Positions 25,254 to 34,621 of a stretch of 50,704 nucleotides of DNA are shown in pieces; position 1 is the stretch's first letter; each line of letters opens with the position of its first letter. Below the pieces are notes generated by a model. It made no database searches. It was given only the letters and a program-made list of their open reading frames with translations, and was not told the DNA's origin. A program made the position numbers and the translations under genes. This stretch comes from Io17-Chloro-G2 sp034420695 (GTDB lineage Bacteria; Chloroflexota; Dehalococcoidia; Lucifugimonadales; UBA3495). Location: the NCBI GenBank assembly GCA_034420695.1, contig DAOULB010000007.1, positions 1-50,704 of the forward strand. Reading direction: 5' to 3'.

Positions 25254-25745
25254 ATGAAAAAGACCATCTACCTGGCGAACCCCTACGGGTTCTCCACCCA
25301 GCAGAAGACCCTGTTGCTCCCGCAGTTGGTTCATGCCCTTGAGGAGCTTGGCCTGGAAGTTTGGGAACCCTTTTCCCGCAATAACCAACTCGACTTCCTG
25401 GAAGCGGGATGGGCCTATCGGGTTGGGCAGAGCGATTTCCGCGACGTGGTGGACTCCGATGCCATCTTCGCCGTGGTCAACGGCATCCCGCCGGACGAGG
25501 GCGTGATGGTGGAATTGGGGATGGCCATTGCACTGGAGAAGCCGACATTCCTCTTCAGGGACGACTTCCGCCGCGCCGTGGAATGCGAGGAGTACCCCCT
25601 GAACCTGATGCTGTTCACCGGATTGCCTGAAGAAGACTGGCAGGACTATTACTACACCTCTGTGGAAGAGTTGTCGTCGGCCGGTAAGGCCCTGGCCCGG
25701 TGGGCGGCGGAGGGCGCTCCGGGCTGGCCTGGGGAGGAACCGTGA
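25254..25745 (+). CDS. Nucleoside 2-deoxyribosyltransferase
   Basis: This 163-residue protein begins IYLANPYGFS, has the VVDSDAIFAVVNGIPPDEGVMVELGMA motif (with Asp81 and the probable catalytic Glu87) and ends in a helix. The family moves or releases 2-deoxyribose on nucleosides for salvage. Length and motif order are normal. The ribosome site GGAGG precedes ATG at good distance. The stop codon overlaps the GTG start of the AddB-like gene as GTGA, so the salvage enzyme and the two nuclease genes form one operon. The partner logic (nucleotide release during end resection) is inference. Confidence 0.85.
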   Translation: MKKTIYLANPYGFSTQQKTLLLPQLVHALEELGLEVWEPFSRNNQLDFLEAGWAYRVGQSDFRDVVDSDAIFAVVNGIPPDEGVMVELGMAIALEKPTFLFRDDFRRAVECEEYPLNLMLFTGLPEEDWQDYYYTSVEELSSAGKALARWAAEGAPGWPGEEP

Positions 25746-28700
25746 CTTCAACTCAAGAACTATTCGGCGGGCCCAAGCTGCGGCTCACCCGCCACTCGTG
25801 GAGGTCGGCGGAAACCCTCCAGGAACTGGTAGGCTGGGCCCAGCAAGGGGACCCGCTGGCGCCGGTTACCATCGTGGGGCCCTCCAATTACGCCAACCTG
25901 TCCCTGCGTCACCGGATGGGCCTCTCCGGTTTTGCCAACCTCCGGCTCCTGGTATTCCCGCGGCTGTCGGAATTCCTCGGAGCGCCCTCGTTGGCGGCGC
26001 AAGGCCGCAGGCCTCTCACTCCCATCGTTGAAAGCGCTTTCGTGCGGTCGGTTGCCTCCCGTACTTCGGGCATCCTCGCCGGCGTCCGGTCTCATCCTGC
26101 GACTATTCAAAGCCTCAGGAACGCCTTTCGGGAACTCCGGAGTGCCCCCGATAGTATCCTGGCCCTTCTGGAGAGCCGTGATCCCCTGCGGAAAGAGATT
26201 GTCGATTTGTACCGGGCTTTTCAGGAAGAGACCCGGGATTATTACGACCGGGAGGACCTGGCTTGGGCGGCTGCTGGAGCAGTGCGAAGCGGCAATGCTT
26301 CTGGACTCGCCGACTTGGGGTCAATCCTGTTTTTCCACATTCGTTCCCTTTCGCCGGGAGAAAAGGAACTGGCAGAAGCCCTTGCCGCCGCGGAGAGGTG
26401 CGCCGCTGTCTTGGAGCTCACTGGAGACCCGGAAGCCGACGGACCCGCGGAGTCCATGGCCCAGGACTTCTCCCGCTTCTTGGGCGACCCTGTGCGGTAT
26501 GGACCCGTTGAAAAGTCCACACCCCGGTTTCTGGACCCCCTGGGCAAGACGCTCTTGGTTGCGCCTGCCCCCCACGACGAAGTCCGCTGGGTCATTCGCC
26601 GCATAGTGGAGCGCGCCGAAGGTGGGATGCCGTTTCACCGCATGGCGGTGGTTTACGGCTCCCAGGATCCCTACAGCACCCTCATACCTGAAGAATTTCG
26701 GGCCGCCGGTATCCCGGTGGCCGGTCCCAGTCCTTCCCCGCTGGCCATGTCCCCCGCTGGCAGGACACTCACCGGCCTGCTGAATCTGTCAGAAAGTGAC
26801 CTTCCCCGTGTCGAGGTCATGTCCTGGCTTACGGGCTGCCCGGTTCGCACGCCTGCGGATCAAATCGCCGAGCGCTTCAACCCCAGTCACTGGGACGCAA
26901 TTTCCAAGAAGGCCGGAGTAGTGGGTGGGCTGGCCCGGTGGAGAGAAAGGCTGTCCAACTATGCCTCCGAAAACGAGTCTTCCGCTTGGCGGCGGGAAGC
27001 CCAAGGGGAAATTTCCGGGGCACAGGCCGCTCTGATGGCCGCTGAAGCAGCGGCGGCCCGGCAACTGCTCAGGTTCGTCCAGACCCTGGCGGAAGACCTG
27101 ACCCCGCCCCAAGGAGAATCTACCTGGAGCCTATATTCCTCATGGGCCCGGGGGCTCTTGGACCGGTACCTGGCTCCCAATTCGGAGATGCCGGTGGCTG
27201 AACAGCCTGCCGCCGAGAAGATTATCGAAATCTTGGAAGAACTGGCGGGAGCTGATGACTTTGACGCATCGCCGGACCCCTCGGCCTTTGCCCAGGCCTT
27301 GGACGAAGCCCTTCAGTCCTCTTCCGGACACCTGGGAGCGGTAGGACAGGGTGTGTTTGTCGGCCCCATCTCCGCCGCCGTCGGAATGAGCTTCGACATC
27401 ATCCATTTCACCGGAATGATAGAAGGTGCTGCTCCGGCCCCAGCCCGGGATGACCCGCTCCTTCCCGACGGCGATAAACAGGCTGCAGGAGGACTGGAGG
27501 CCGGACTGCGGCTGCGTGCCGCCAGGATGTCTGAAGACAGGTACGCCTACCTGTCCTCCTTGGGGTCGGCCCCCGAATGCACCCTGTCCTTTCCAAAAGC
27601 CAGTCCCGCGGCCCAGCGGGGCCACTATCCGTCTCGCTGGTTCTTGGAGCAGGCGTCAGTCCTGGAAGGCTCGCCCGTCCGCGCCTCCGGCCTCCCACGC
27701 CTTGCGAATCGCCCTTGGCTCACCGTCATCGAGTCCTTGGCGCGGTCTTTGGCTCCTGAATCCGTGGCATCCCCGGCTGACCTGCAGGAATACAACCTGA
27801 AGCATTTGTGGAGTTGGCGAGGAGCCGGAAGGGACCCCGCCGCTCATCCCTTGGCCGGCCTCACTCTGCTGGAAAAGTCCCTGAGATTGTCCCGGGACCG
27901 CTACCTCAATCCTGGCTTCACCGAGTGGGACGGCAACCTGTCCGCCGCAGTGGCTGGAGCGGGGTACGTGGAGAAATTGGACGCCTCAGTTGTTTCTCCG
28001 ACCAGCCTGGAACGTTGGGCTGGCTGCCCCTTCAGCTACTTCCTGGCCAGTGTGCTGGGCCTCGGTTCCTTGGACGACCCCGAGGAAGTCCTGTCCATTA
28101 CACCCATGGAAAGGGGCTCCCTAGTGCACAGTATCCTGGAGCAATTCATAGGGCAGGCAAAGGACGACGGGACTCTCCCAAGACCCGGCGAGCCTTGGAG
28201 CAATGAGCACCGCAGCTCAATTGAACGGATCGCGCTGGAAAATTTCCACAGGGCTGAGTTAGCCGGGACCGCCGGAAAAAAGCTGATGTGGGACTTGGAC
28301 AAGGAGGACATCCTGAACGACCTGCACTCCTTTCTGGAAGCCGACGCCGACCTCAGAAGGCGTTTCGCCCTGTCCCCTAGTTCCGTTGAGACCCGTTTCG
28401 GTATCCCCGGCGGTTCATGGGCGGAGGCGGTCCTGGAATTGGACGAGGGTGCCCCTGTCAGGTTTCGTGGGATTATTGACCGCATCGACACCGACCCACA
28501 GCAGCGTGAAGCCTTGGTGCTGGACTACAAGTCGGGAGCGGCAACCTCATACAGGGGCTTGGCCGACGACCCCATAGACAGAGGCAGGAAGCTCCAGTTG
28601 GCGGTCTATGCCCTCGCCGCCCAAGGCGCCTTGGGCCCGGAGGTCAAGGTGCGCTCCGCCTACTGGTTTGTCTCCAGCAGGGGTGGCTTCTCGATTGTTC

Positions 28701-28957
28701 CCCCGGAACCATTCGATATCCACCAAGGGGGATCCGAAGACCGCGTCAAAGAGGGGATTGCAACTATCGTATCTGGCATCAAGGGGGGACTCTTCCCAGC
28801 CAACCCCGGCAGTCCGGACCGCGGCAGCTTCGGTAACTGCCGGTACTGCGATTTCGACTCCCTCTGTCCTTCCCAGCGTGACCGGCAGTGGGAACGCAAG
28901 AAGTCCCACCCTCTTCTGGCAGACTATGTCCGGTTGTCGGAAGGAGAGGAATCTTGA
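25742..28957 (+). CDS. addB: AddB-like nuclease subunit
   Basis: 1071 residues. The chain ends in a PD-(D/E)XK nuclease domain: GIIDRID and VLDYKSG (Asp928, Lys930). Four Cys (Cys762 in WAGCPFSYFL; Cys1033, Cys1036 and Cys1042 in NCRYCDFDSLC) form the usual AddB 4Fe-4S staple around the nuclease. The N-terminal half is an inactivated helicase-like region without a clear Walker A. AddB works with AddA to unwind and resect broken duplex ends for RecA. The start is GTG at 25742, overlapping the previous stop as GTGA and preceded by GGGGAGGA. The end overlaps the next start as TTGA. Length is near that of characterised AddB. Confidence 0.85.
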   Translation: MTSTQELFGGPKLRLTRHSWRSAETLQELVGWAQQGDPLAPVTIVGPSNYANLSLRHRMGLSGFANLRLLVFPRLSEFLGAPSLAAQGRRPLTPIVESAFVRSVASRTSGILAGVRSHPATIQSLRNAFRELRSAPDSILALLESRDPLRKEIVDLYRAFQEETRDYYDREDLAWAAAGAVRSGNASGLADLGSILFFHIRSLSPGEKELAEALAAAERCAAVLELTGDPEADGPAESMAQDFSRFLGDPVRYGPVEKSTPRFLDPLGKTLLVAPAPHDEVRWVIRRIVERAEGGMPFHRMAVVYGSQDPYSTLIPEEFRAAGIPVAGPSPSPLAMSPAGRTLTGLLNLSESDLPRVEVMSWLTGCPVRTPADQIAERFNPSHWDAISKKAGVVGGLARWRERLSNYASENESSAWRREAQGEISGAQAALMAAEAAAARQLLRFVQTLAEDLTPPQGESTWSLYSSWARGLLDRYLAPNSEMPVAEQPAAEKIIEILEELAGADDFDASPDPSAFAQALDEALQSSSGHLGAVGQGVFVGPISAAVGMSFDIIHFTGMIEGAAPAPARDDPLLPDGDKQAAGGLEAGLRLRAARMSEDRYAYLSSLGSAPECTLSFPKASPAAQRGHYPSRWFLEQASVLEGSPVRASGLPRLANRPWLTVIESLARSLAPESVASPADLQEYNLKHLWSWRGAGRDPAAHPLAGLTLLEKSLRLSRDRYLNPGFTEWDGNLSAAVAGAGYVEKLDASVVSPTSLERWAGCPFSYFLASVLGLGSLDDPEEVLSITPMERGSLVHSILEQFIGQAKDDGTLPRPGEPWSNEHRSSIERIALENFHRAELAGTAGKKLMWDLDKEDILNDLHSFLEADADLRRRFALSPSSVETRFGIPGGSWAEAVLELDEGAPVRFRGIIDRIDTDPQQREALVLDYKSGAATSYRGLADDPIDRGRKLQLAVYALAAQGALGPEVKVRSAYWFVSSRGGFSIVPPEPFDIHQGGSEDRVKEGIATIVSGIKGGLFPANPGSPDRGSFGNCRYCDFDSLCPSQRDRQWERKKSHPLLADYVRLSEGEES

Positions 28958-31900
28958 GCGCCAGTCTGCCTCTTGAAGACGCTCCCGTCCGTGACCGCAT
29001 CAAGAACTCCCTGGACGAGACCCTGTTCGTCGAGGCGGGAGCTGGCACCGGCAAGACCACCTGCTTGGTGGAACGAGTAATGACCTTGGCCCTGTCGGGT
29101 CGCACCACCCTGGACCGGGTCGCAGTCATCACCTTCACCGAGGCTGCCGCCGCTGAATTGAGGGACCGCATCCGGGAGCGGTTGGAAGTAGCCTCCTCCG
29201 ATGAGAGCCTCTTGGATGAAGAGAGGTCCCGGGCCTTTCTGGCCCTCCAGGACTTGGACCGGTCCTACATCCAGACATTGCACAGCTTGGGCGGCTCCAT
29301 CCTGCGGGAACGTCCTTTGGAAGCGGGTCTGCCCCCGGCTTTCGAGACTATGGATGCCATTTCCAGTGAACTGGCCTTCGAAGAGACCTGGAAAGAATGG
29401 GTCGATTGGGCCTTGGATGACCCGGAGCTTGCGGCGCCCCTTTCCCTGGCCTTGTCCCTGGGCCTATCTCTTGGCCAACTCAGGGACGTGGCCTCGGAAT
29501 TCCACAACAACTACGATCTCCTGGCGGACGCTTCCTTCCCGGAAGTTTCCATGCCGGAACCTGCCGCGGTTCCCCTTCTGGTCGAGAAAGCCCCCGAGTT
29601 GCAGAGGCAGTTCGGTTACTCCAAACTCCAGGACTCCGATGTCCTATTCGCGCACGTGCAGAAGTTGTTGCGCTCCGTCAACCGCTTGGCCGAGATGGAT
29701 GCCGGCTCCTCCAGCGCCTATCGGTTGCTTCTACGGACCATGCCCATCCGGCAATCCAGGGGCAGGCAGCAGGACTGGGAGGTTGCCCCCGATACATCCG
29801 AGAACGCATGCAAGTACCTCAAAGACCTGCTTGCCGGCATAGAAGATTCTGCCGCCGAAGAATTGGCCCAAGTTCGGCAGGCAGTCCTGATGCCCTTGTT
29901 GAGGGCCCTCCAACGGTTCGCCTTGGAAGGTTCCCGGCAGAGGAAAGCCGCCGGTAAGGCCGGATTTCACGACCTGTTGGTCTGGTGCAGGGACCTGCTG
30001 AGGGACAACATAGAGGTCCGGGACCACTTCCGCCGGCATTTCTCCCATGTCCTGGTCGACGAAGCCCAGGATACCGACCCAATACAGGCTGAAATAGCCA
30101 TGTTCATCGCCGAGGACGCCCCCGAGTCCCGGATAGGGACAGAGCGACCCGCTTCGTGGAAAGACACAACCCCTGAACCGGGCAAACTGTTCGTTGTCGG
30201 AGACCCCAAGCAGTCCATCTACCGGTTTCGCCGCGCCGACACCAGGCAGATGGCCCTTCTCCAGCAGCTCATGGGCGACAACACTGTCCACCTCGTTCAG
30301 AACTTTCGCTCCCGTGGCCCGGTGTTGGACTGGGTGAACCACGTCTTCGAAAACTGGATGCAGGAGGGCGCCGAGCAGGCCAACTACGTTCCGTTGCTGC
30401 CCAGCGGAGCCCCAGCCGGTGAAAAGGCCGGTGAGCAAAACGGAACCCCCAATGTCCACTGGCTTGGCGGCGCCATGGAAGGCAATGCAGCAGTGGTGCG
30501 CCGGGAAGAAGCCCAAGCTATCGCCAACTTGCTGCGGAACATTGGCTCCGGAGGTTGGCAGGTGCGGCAGGCCGCGCCGGGCGGAGAGCAAGGCAACAGG
30601 CCGGCAACATATTCCGATGTCTGTATCCTGGTGCCCGTGCGCACCGGGTTGAGCTTCTTGGAACAGGCCCTGGACGACGTCTCCATTCCCTACCGGTTGG
30701 AGGGCGCATCCCTGATTTTCGCCACCCAGGAAGTCCGGGACCTGCAGAATTGCCTGAGGGCAATCGATGACCCGGCAGACTTGGTCGCCGTGGCGGCGGC
30801 CCTGCGTTCTCCTGCCTTCGCCTGTACCGACGTCGATTTGCTGCAGTTCGTCGAGTCGGGCGGCTCCTTCGACTACCTTTCCCCGGTGGTAAGCCAGTCC
30901 GGCCCCGTTGCCCAAGCCCTGGAAGTGCTTCGGAAATTCCACGGGGAGAGACATTGGACCTCGTCCCCGGCCCTCATCGACCGGTTCATCCGGGAGAGAA
31001 TGCTCATGGAGTCTGCTGTTAACCACCCCCGGACCAGGGAACAGTGGCGGAGATACCGGTTCATGGTCGAGCAGGCCCGGGCCTTTTCCGAGGCCGGCGG
31101 CGGTTCCCTCCGGCACCTGCTGGACTGGATGGAGCGCCAAGCCGCCGAGGGAGCCCGCATAACCGAGACCCCGGTGCCGGAGGAAGACGAGGAGGCGGTC
31201 AGAATAATGACCGTTCACGCCGCCAAGGGCCTGGAATTCCCCATAGTCTTGCTAAGCGGGTTGAATTCCCAGCGGAGTTTCCGCTCTCCACTCGCCCTTT
31301 TCGACCGCCAGACCGGCGCCGTGGAAGTCCGGGCCGGCTCTGGTGCCAGTGTGTTTGCGACCCCTGGTTACGAATTGCTGGCGGAGCATGAAAAAAACCT
31401 GGATGCCGACGAATACGTCCGGCTGCTCTACGTGGCAACAACCAGGGCCCGGGACCACTTGGTCCTCAGCCTCTATCGTACCAACCGGAACTCCGTAACC
31501 GGTGCCTCCTCCATAGCCCGCCTGATGGAGGACGCTGGAAGCCTCTGGGAGCAGGCCCTTGTCTCTACGGTACAGCAGACCAATCTTGGCCAGGGTCCTG
31601 CGGATTCGCTTCTGCAGGAAGACCACTCCCTCGAAGCAAGAGAAGAGTGGCGGCTCCACAGAGAAGAGGTGTTGCAGAGCCGGGCGCGGCCACTGTCTGT
31701 AGCCGCTACCAAGCTGGCCCAAGTCTTCAAAGATGAGCCGGACAACGAGCAGCCGTGGAAGCGGGGAAGGGCCGGCACCAACTTCGGCCGCGCGGTTCAC
31801 TCTGTACTACAGACCATCGACCTCGCCACCGGCGACGGCATAGACGAAACATCCTCGGCTCAAGCCGCCGCCGAGGGCATCCCTCAACGCCGCGAAGAGG

Positions 31901-32307
31901 TTGCTCGCTTGGCCCGTGTCGCTGTGGAAAGCAACATTGTCCGGCGGGCGGTTTCTGCATCAAGGTACTGGCGGGAAGTTCCGGTGGCTGCGCCGATGGC
32001 AGAGGGCGTTTTGGAGGGATTCATCGACCTCCTTTTCGAGGAAGATGGTGGCCTGGTGCTGGTGGACTACAAGACCGACTCCGTTGACTCCGGTCAAACC
32101 GCTGATGCTGCCGGCAGGTACAGGCTGCAAGCCGGGGCCTACGCTTTGTCCGTCCAAAAGGCCACAGGCAAGACCGTTAAAGAGGTGGTCTTTCTGTTCC
32201 TCCACTCTGGAAACGAGGAAACACTGCTCAATGTGGCGGAACTGGCCGGGGAGGCGGAGGCAGCCGCCCAATCTTTCTTCACTGGGATCGGAGGCTCGCG
32301 GTCATAG
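28954..32307 (+). CDS. addA: AddA-like UvrD helicase/nuclease subunit
   Basis: 1117 residues. Superfamily 1A motifs are present in order: Walker A EAGAGTGKTT (Lys34), TFTEAAAAELRDRI, Walker B VDEAQDTDP (Asp369, Glu370), GDPKQSIYRFRRAD, NFRS, MTVHAAKGLEFPIV and YVATTRARDHLVLS. A RecB-type nuclease closes the chain: GFIDLLF and LVDYKTDS (Asp1038, Lys1040). This is the motor and 3'-end nuclease of the AddAB complex. TTG start at 28954 is chosen because it overlaps the addB stop (TTGA) and follows GGAGAGGA. The last six bases overlap the end of a DUF4234 gene on the other strand. Confidence 0.88.
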   Translation: MSASLPLEDAPVRDRIKNSLDETLFVEAGAGTGKTTCLVERVMTLALSGRTTLDRVAVITFTEAAAAELRDRIRERLEVASSDESLLDEERSRAFLALQDLDRSYIQTLHSLGGSILRERPLEAGLPPAFETMDAISSELAFEETWKEWVDWALDDPELAAPLSLALSLGLSLGQLRDVASEFHNNYDLLADASFPEVSMPEPAAVPLLVEKAPELQRQFGYSKLQDSDVLFAHVQKLLRSVNRLAEMDAGSSSAYRLLLRTMPIRQSRGRQQDWEVAPDTSENACKYLKDLLAGIEDSAAEELAQVRQAVLMPLLRALQRFALEGSRQRKAAGKAGFHDLLVWCRDLLRDNIEVRDHFRRHFSHVLVDEAQDTDPIQAEIAMFIAEDAPESRIGTERPASWKDTTPEPGKLFVVGDPKQSIYRFRRADTRQMALLQQLMGDNTVHLVQNFRSRGPVLDWVNHVFENWMQEGAEQANYVPLLPSGAPAGEKAGEQNGTPNVHWLGGAMEGNAAVVRREEAQAIANLLRNIGSGGWQVRQAAPGGEQGNRPATYSDVCILVPVRTGLSFLEQALDDVSIPYRLEGASLIFATQEVRDLQNCLRAIDDPADLVAVAAALRSPAFACTDVDLLQFVESGGSFDYLSPVVSQSGPVAQALEVLRKFHGERHWTSSPALIDRFIRERMLMESAVNHPRTREQWRRYRFMVEQARAFSEAGGGSLRHLLDWMERQAAEGARITETPVPEEDEEAVRIMTVHAAKGLEFPIVLLSGLNSQRSFRSPLALFDRQTGAVEVRAGSGASVFATPGYELLAEHEKNLDADEYVRLLYVATTRARDHLVLSLYRTNRNSVTGASSIARLMEDAGSLWEQALVSTVQQTNLGQGPADSLLQEDHSLEAREEWRLHREEVLQSRARPLSVAATKLAQVFKDEPDNEQPWKRGRAGTNFGRAVHSVLQTIDLATGDGIDETSSAQAAAEGIPQRREEVARLARVAVESNIVRRAVSASRYWREVPVAAPMAEGVLEGFIDLLFEEDGGLVLVDYKTDSVDSGQTADAAGRYRLQAGAYALSVQKATGKTVKEVVFLFLHSGNEETLLNVAELAGEAEAAAQSFFTGIGGSRS

Positions 32308-32664
32308 CTGGTTGCTTTGGGCTGCCCGATTCAGGTCCGACTGGACCAGGAACCACACCACCGGGGAGAAGACAATCCACAGGATAAAGATCGCAATTCC
32401 CGGATACTTTTCCCGTACGAACTCCGCGTATTCCATGGAATACCGCCACTGGGCAAACAGGTTGGCTATGGGAATAACTGAAATGATTGTCCAGAAACAG
32501 CCTTGGTTCTCATCCTTGCCGTTGCCCAGGGAACACTCTTGGTAGGTGACGAAAAACCAGTAGATGCCGTATATCCCCAGGGTGAGGATAAAGAGCAGCA
32601 CTTGGACCCACATGTTCCGGTATTTGATGTGATCGGTCCTCTTTTCCCCAGCCGGATCCAGCAT
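32302..32664 (-). CDS. DUF4234 membrane protein
   Basis: This 120-residue protein has the DUF4234 opening KYRNMWVQVLLFILTLGIYGIYWFFVTY, a short soluble loop with Asn/Gly/Asp, and two further helices near 57-75 and 92-112 (AIFILWIVFSPVVWFLV). The family is membrane-embedded and without known activity. A GGTGAGGA ribosome site precedes the ATG. It ends tail-to-tail against addA with a six-base overlap. Confidence 0.8.
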   Translation of the reverse strand: MLDPAGEKRTDHIKYRNMWVQVLLFILTLGIYGIYWFFVTYQECSLGNGKDENQGCFWTIISVIPIANLFAQWRYSMEYAEFVREKYPGIAIFILWIVFSPVVWFLVQSDLNRAAQSNQL

Positions 32665-32806
32665 GGTTCCTCACCTTCAGTCGCTCCCCTGTTTCTCGTC
32701 GGGCCGTCCCTGTTGTAGCCAATAATAAGAGCCGGCCGGTCGCCCCCCGGAACCTTGCTCAAGCAAAAATAGCTAACGCTCTTGGTCGGTAAGCCAGTCC
32801 GCTGCC

Positions 32807-33712
32807 CTACGGGGTCTGAAGCGTGGCGACACTGAACACCACGGAAAAGGGCTTGCAATAGATGACCACGCTGTTGATGGGTGATACGTCCACTCCCGCC
32901 GGAACAGGGTAGTTCTGGTTCCCCCGGTTGCCCTTTAGTGGCCCCAGGTCAACATACCCGCCCTGTTTGACCTCTTCCGACCGGGTAGGGTCCGGGTGGG
33001 GCGAAAGAATCACGTGAAGCGCCGGCCCGTTGGTCACGGCAAAGTCTTCCAGCCGTAGCAGATGGCCGCCCCCTGGCGCTGCATATATGGTCGCCTCGCC
33101 GCTCCCCTTGTGGAAGCTGTCGGCATCTTTGAAATTGCCGGTCTTTACCCTCCGCACCTCGCCCTGCTGGTCCATGTTCGCGGCTACTACCGGCTCCATC
33201 ATCCGTGCGCCTTCGTCCACCATAGACGTATCGCCAACCTGGCTGACCATCTGGAAACCCTTTTCCAACGCCGTGACGTCCTCATTGGTCATGGCTGTGA
33301 TTGGCACGCCTGCCTCAAGCAGGGAACCGGCGTTGATGGAGGAGGGGCCCGGCATCGTTTCCTGCATCACCGGGGTGTCCACCATCGCCATCCCGGCCAT
33401 CACCCGTTCCACTTCCGCCATTTCCATTCCCTCTGGCACGACCGCGTTCACGGCGAAGGGGAACTCCTCCTCGACAGTCACGTTGGTGAACAGGGGGGAA
33501 CCCAGGGACCACCCCAGCCAGATGGTAAGGGCCAGCAGGGGCATGGCGGCAATTCCGAAGGGAAGCCGGTGTCTCCAGATGACTTGGTGCCAACCCCTCC
33601 AATAGGCGAAAGCCAAGACCGCCGCAATGAACACCAGCACCGCGGCCCCTATTGCCCAACGGTACTCGTAAAGGTCGGCGAAGGCGCGTTCTATGTCCCC
33701 AAATGTCGACAT
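32807..33712 (-). CDS. Membrane-anchored DM13-domain protein
   Basis: 301 residues. Two N-terminal helices (about 18-37 and 48-70) anchor it in the membrane. A Met/Glu-rich linker (about 78-190) follows. A DM13 domain occupies about 195-300, with GNFKDADSFHKGSGEATIY, LLRLEDFAVTNGPALHVILSP, YVDLGPLKGNRGNQNY and the single conserved Cys in VVIYCKPFSVVF. DM13 is a small beta domain proposed, without proof as far as I recall, to take part in redox or electron transfer at the surface. Start ATG at 33712. It is separated from the neighbours by about 150 bases on either side. Confidence 0.85.
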   Translation of the reverse strand: MSTFGDIERAFADLYEYRWAIGAAVLVFIAAVLAFAYWRGWHQVIWRHRLPFGIAAMPLLALTIWLGWSLGSPLFTNVTVEEEFPFAVNAVVPEGMEMAEVERVMAGMAMVDTPVMQETMPGPSSINAGSLLEAGVPITAMTNEDVTALEKGFQMVSQVGDTSMVDEGARMMEPVVAANMDQQGEVRRVKTGNFKDADSFHKGSGEATIYAAPGGGHLLRLEDFAVTNGPALHVILSPHPDPTRSEEVKQGGYVDLGPLKGNRGNQNYPVPAGVDVSPINSVVIYCKPFSVVFSVATLQTP

Positions 33713-33866
33713 GTCAGTTTCAACTCTACTCTGATTTTTCTGTTCCCGTCAGGTAGCGATACAGGTCTTGCTACACAGGTAGTACGTTTCCCCTCAGCCG
33801 GTGGGTTCCATATGCACCTGGACTGCAGTCTATCGAATTCAACCGGGGTAGCGGTTCGGGAGGCTT

Positions 33867-34271
33867 CTACTCACCTTGGGGAAGCCCAATTATCAGGTCC
33901 CTGAGGGAAACTATTCCTACCGGGTTGTGCTCGCCGTCCATGACAACGGCCCGGCTTAGACCGAAGCGGACCAGCAGCCGTACGGCATAACGGGAGAGCA
34001 TATTGGCCGTCACAGTCATGGCCGGCTTTGACATTATCTCGTAGACGTTCACCCGTTCCGGTGGTCGATTGTCCGCTATCACCCGTCGGGCAATGTCTGC
34101 AACCTCTATCAGGCCCACCTCGTCGTCGTCGTTCCTGCGGTTGACCACCAAGCAGTTGACAAAGTGCCGTCGCATCAAAGCTATCGCTTCGTCAACCGTG
34201 GCCAGCCCGTCAATGCTGTAGTATTCCGAAACCATGAGGTCCCTGACCCGGAGAGGATCTCGTTCGTTCAT
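33867..34271 (-). CDS. Two-CBS-domain protein
   Basis: 134 residues, nearly all in two CBS motifs: VRDLMVSEYYSID...EAIALMRRHFVNCLVV and VYEIMSKPAMTVTANM...AVRLLVRFGLSRAVV...GIVSLRDLI. CBS pairs bind adenine nucleotides and regulate a partner. The ATG overlaps the stop of the PII-like gene (ATGA), placing it last in a four-gene operon with two DUF1538 membrane proteins. It probably senses cellular energy for that transporter. Cytoplasmic. Confidence 0.88.
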   Translation of the reverse strand: MNERDPLRVRDLMVSEYYSIDGLATVDEAIALMRRHFVNCLVVNRRNDDDEVGLIEVADIARRVIADNRPPERVNVYEIMSKPAMTVTANMLSRYAVRLLVRFGLSRAVVMDGEHNPVGIVSLRDLIIGLPQGE

Positions 34272-34618
34272 ATCTCCCGTTCCAGCTCTTCTAATATGGT
34301 GGACACCTGCGTGTTAAGGCCCACGGCGTCTTCAATGGCTACCTGGAAGGCAATTCCTGCTCCGCGCTCGGTATCGAACCGGGCGGCGGCCCGTATTCGC
34401 TCCAAAATATCCCTGGCCCTTGTCCCCGCCACTAGGAAAAGAATTATGTCGCGCCGGGATGCCAAGTCCAGTCCAAGGAATGTCCGTTCCGGCTTGAGAC
34501 CCTCGCCCCTCACGCTGTTGATGATGGTCTCTCCCGTTGCGCCGCCGGACCGGGCGGCTTGGATTACAGCGTCGGTCTTGGAGTCGTCGACCAGTGCTAC
34601 TATCAGCTTCAAGTCCAT
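34268..34618 (-). CDS. PII-like signalling protein
   Basis: 116 residues with the ferredoxin-like PII fold: MDLKLIVALVDDSKTDAVIQAARSGGATGETII, an RGEGLKPERTFLG turn, and a RDIILFLVAGTRARDILERIRAAARF second half. It lacks the T-loop Tyr of classical GlnB/GlnK in the expected position, so uridylylation is unlikely. The neighbours (two DUF1538 genes ahead with a three-base gap, CBS gene overlapping behind) suggest it controls the membrane pair directly. The Amt gene at 21141-22526 is not in its operon. Cytoplasmic trimer expected from family knowledge. Confidence 0.8.
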   Translation of the reverse strand: MDLKLIVALVDDSKTDAVIQAARSGGATGETIINSVRGEGLKPERTFLGLDLASRRDIILFLVAGTRARDILERIRAAARFDTERGAGIAFQVAIEDAVGLNTQVSTILEELEREI

Positions 34619-34621
34619 GGT

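Noticed and set aside
29731..31218. A 495-codon open frame antisense to addA
   Set aside because: Sense strand carries all helicase motifs; the antisense product resembles no protein and arises from GC-rich codon use.
34268..34618. PII-like protein as the regulator of the Amt transporter
   Set aside because: It lies in a different, coupled operon 12 kb away and lacks the classic T-loop Tyr; the simpler reading is control of the DUF1538 pair.
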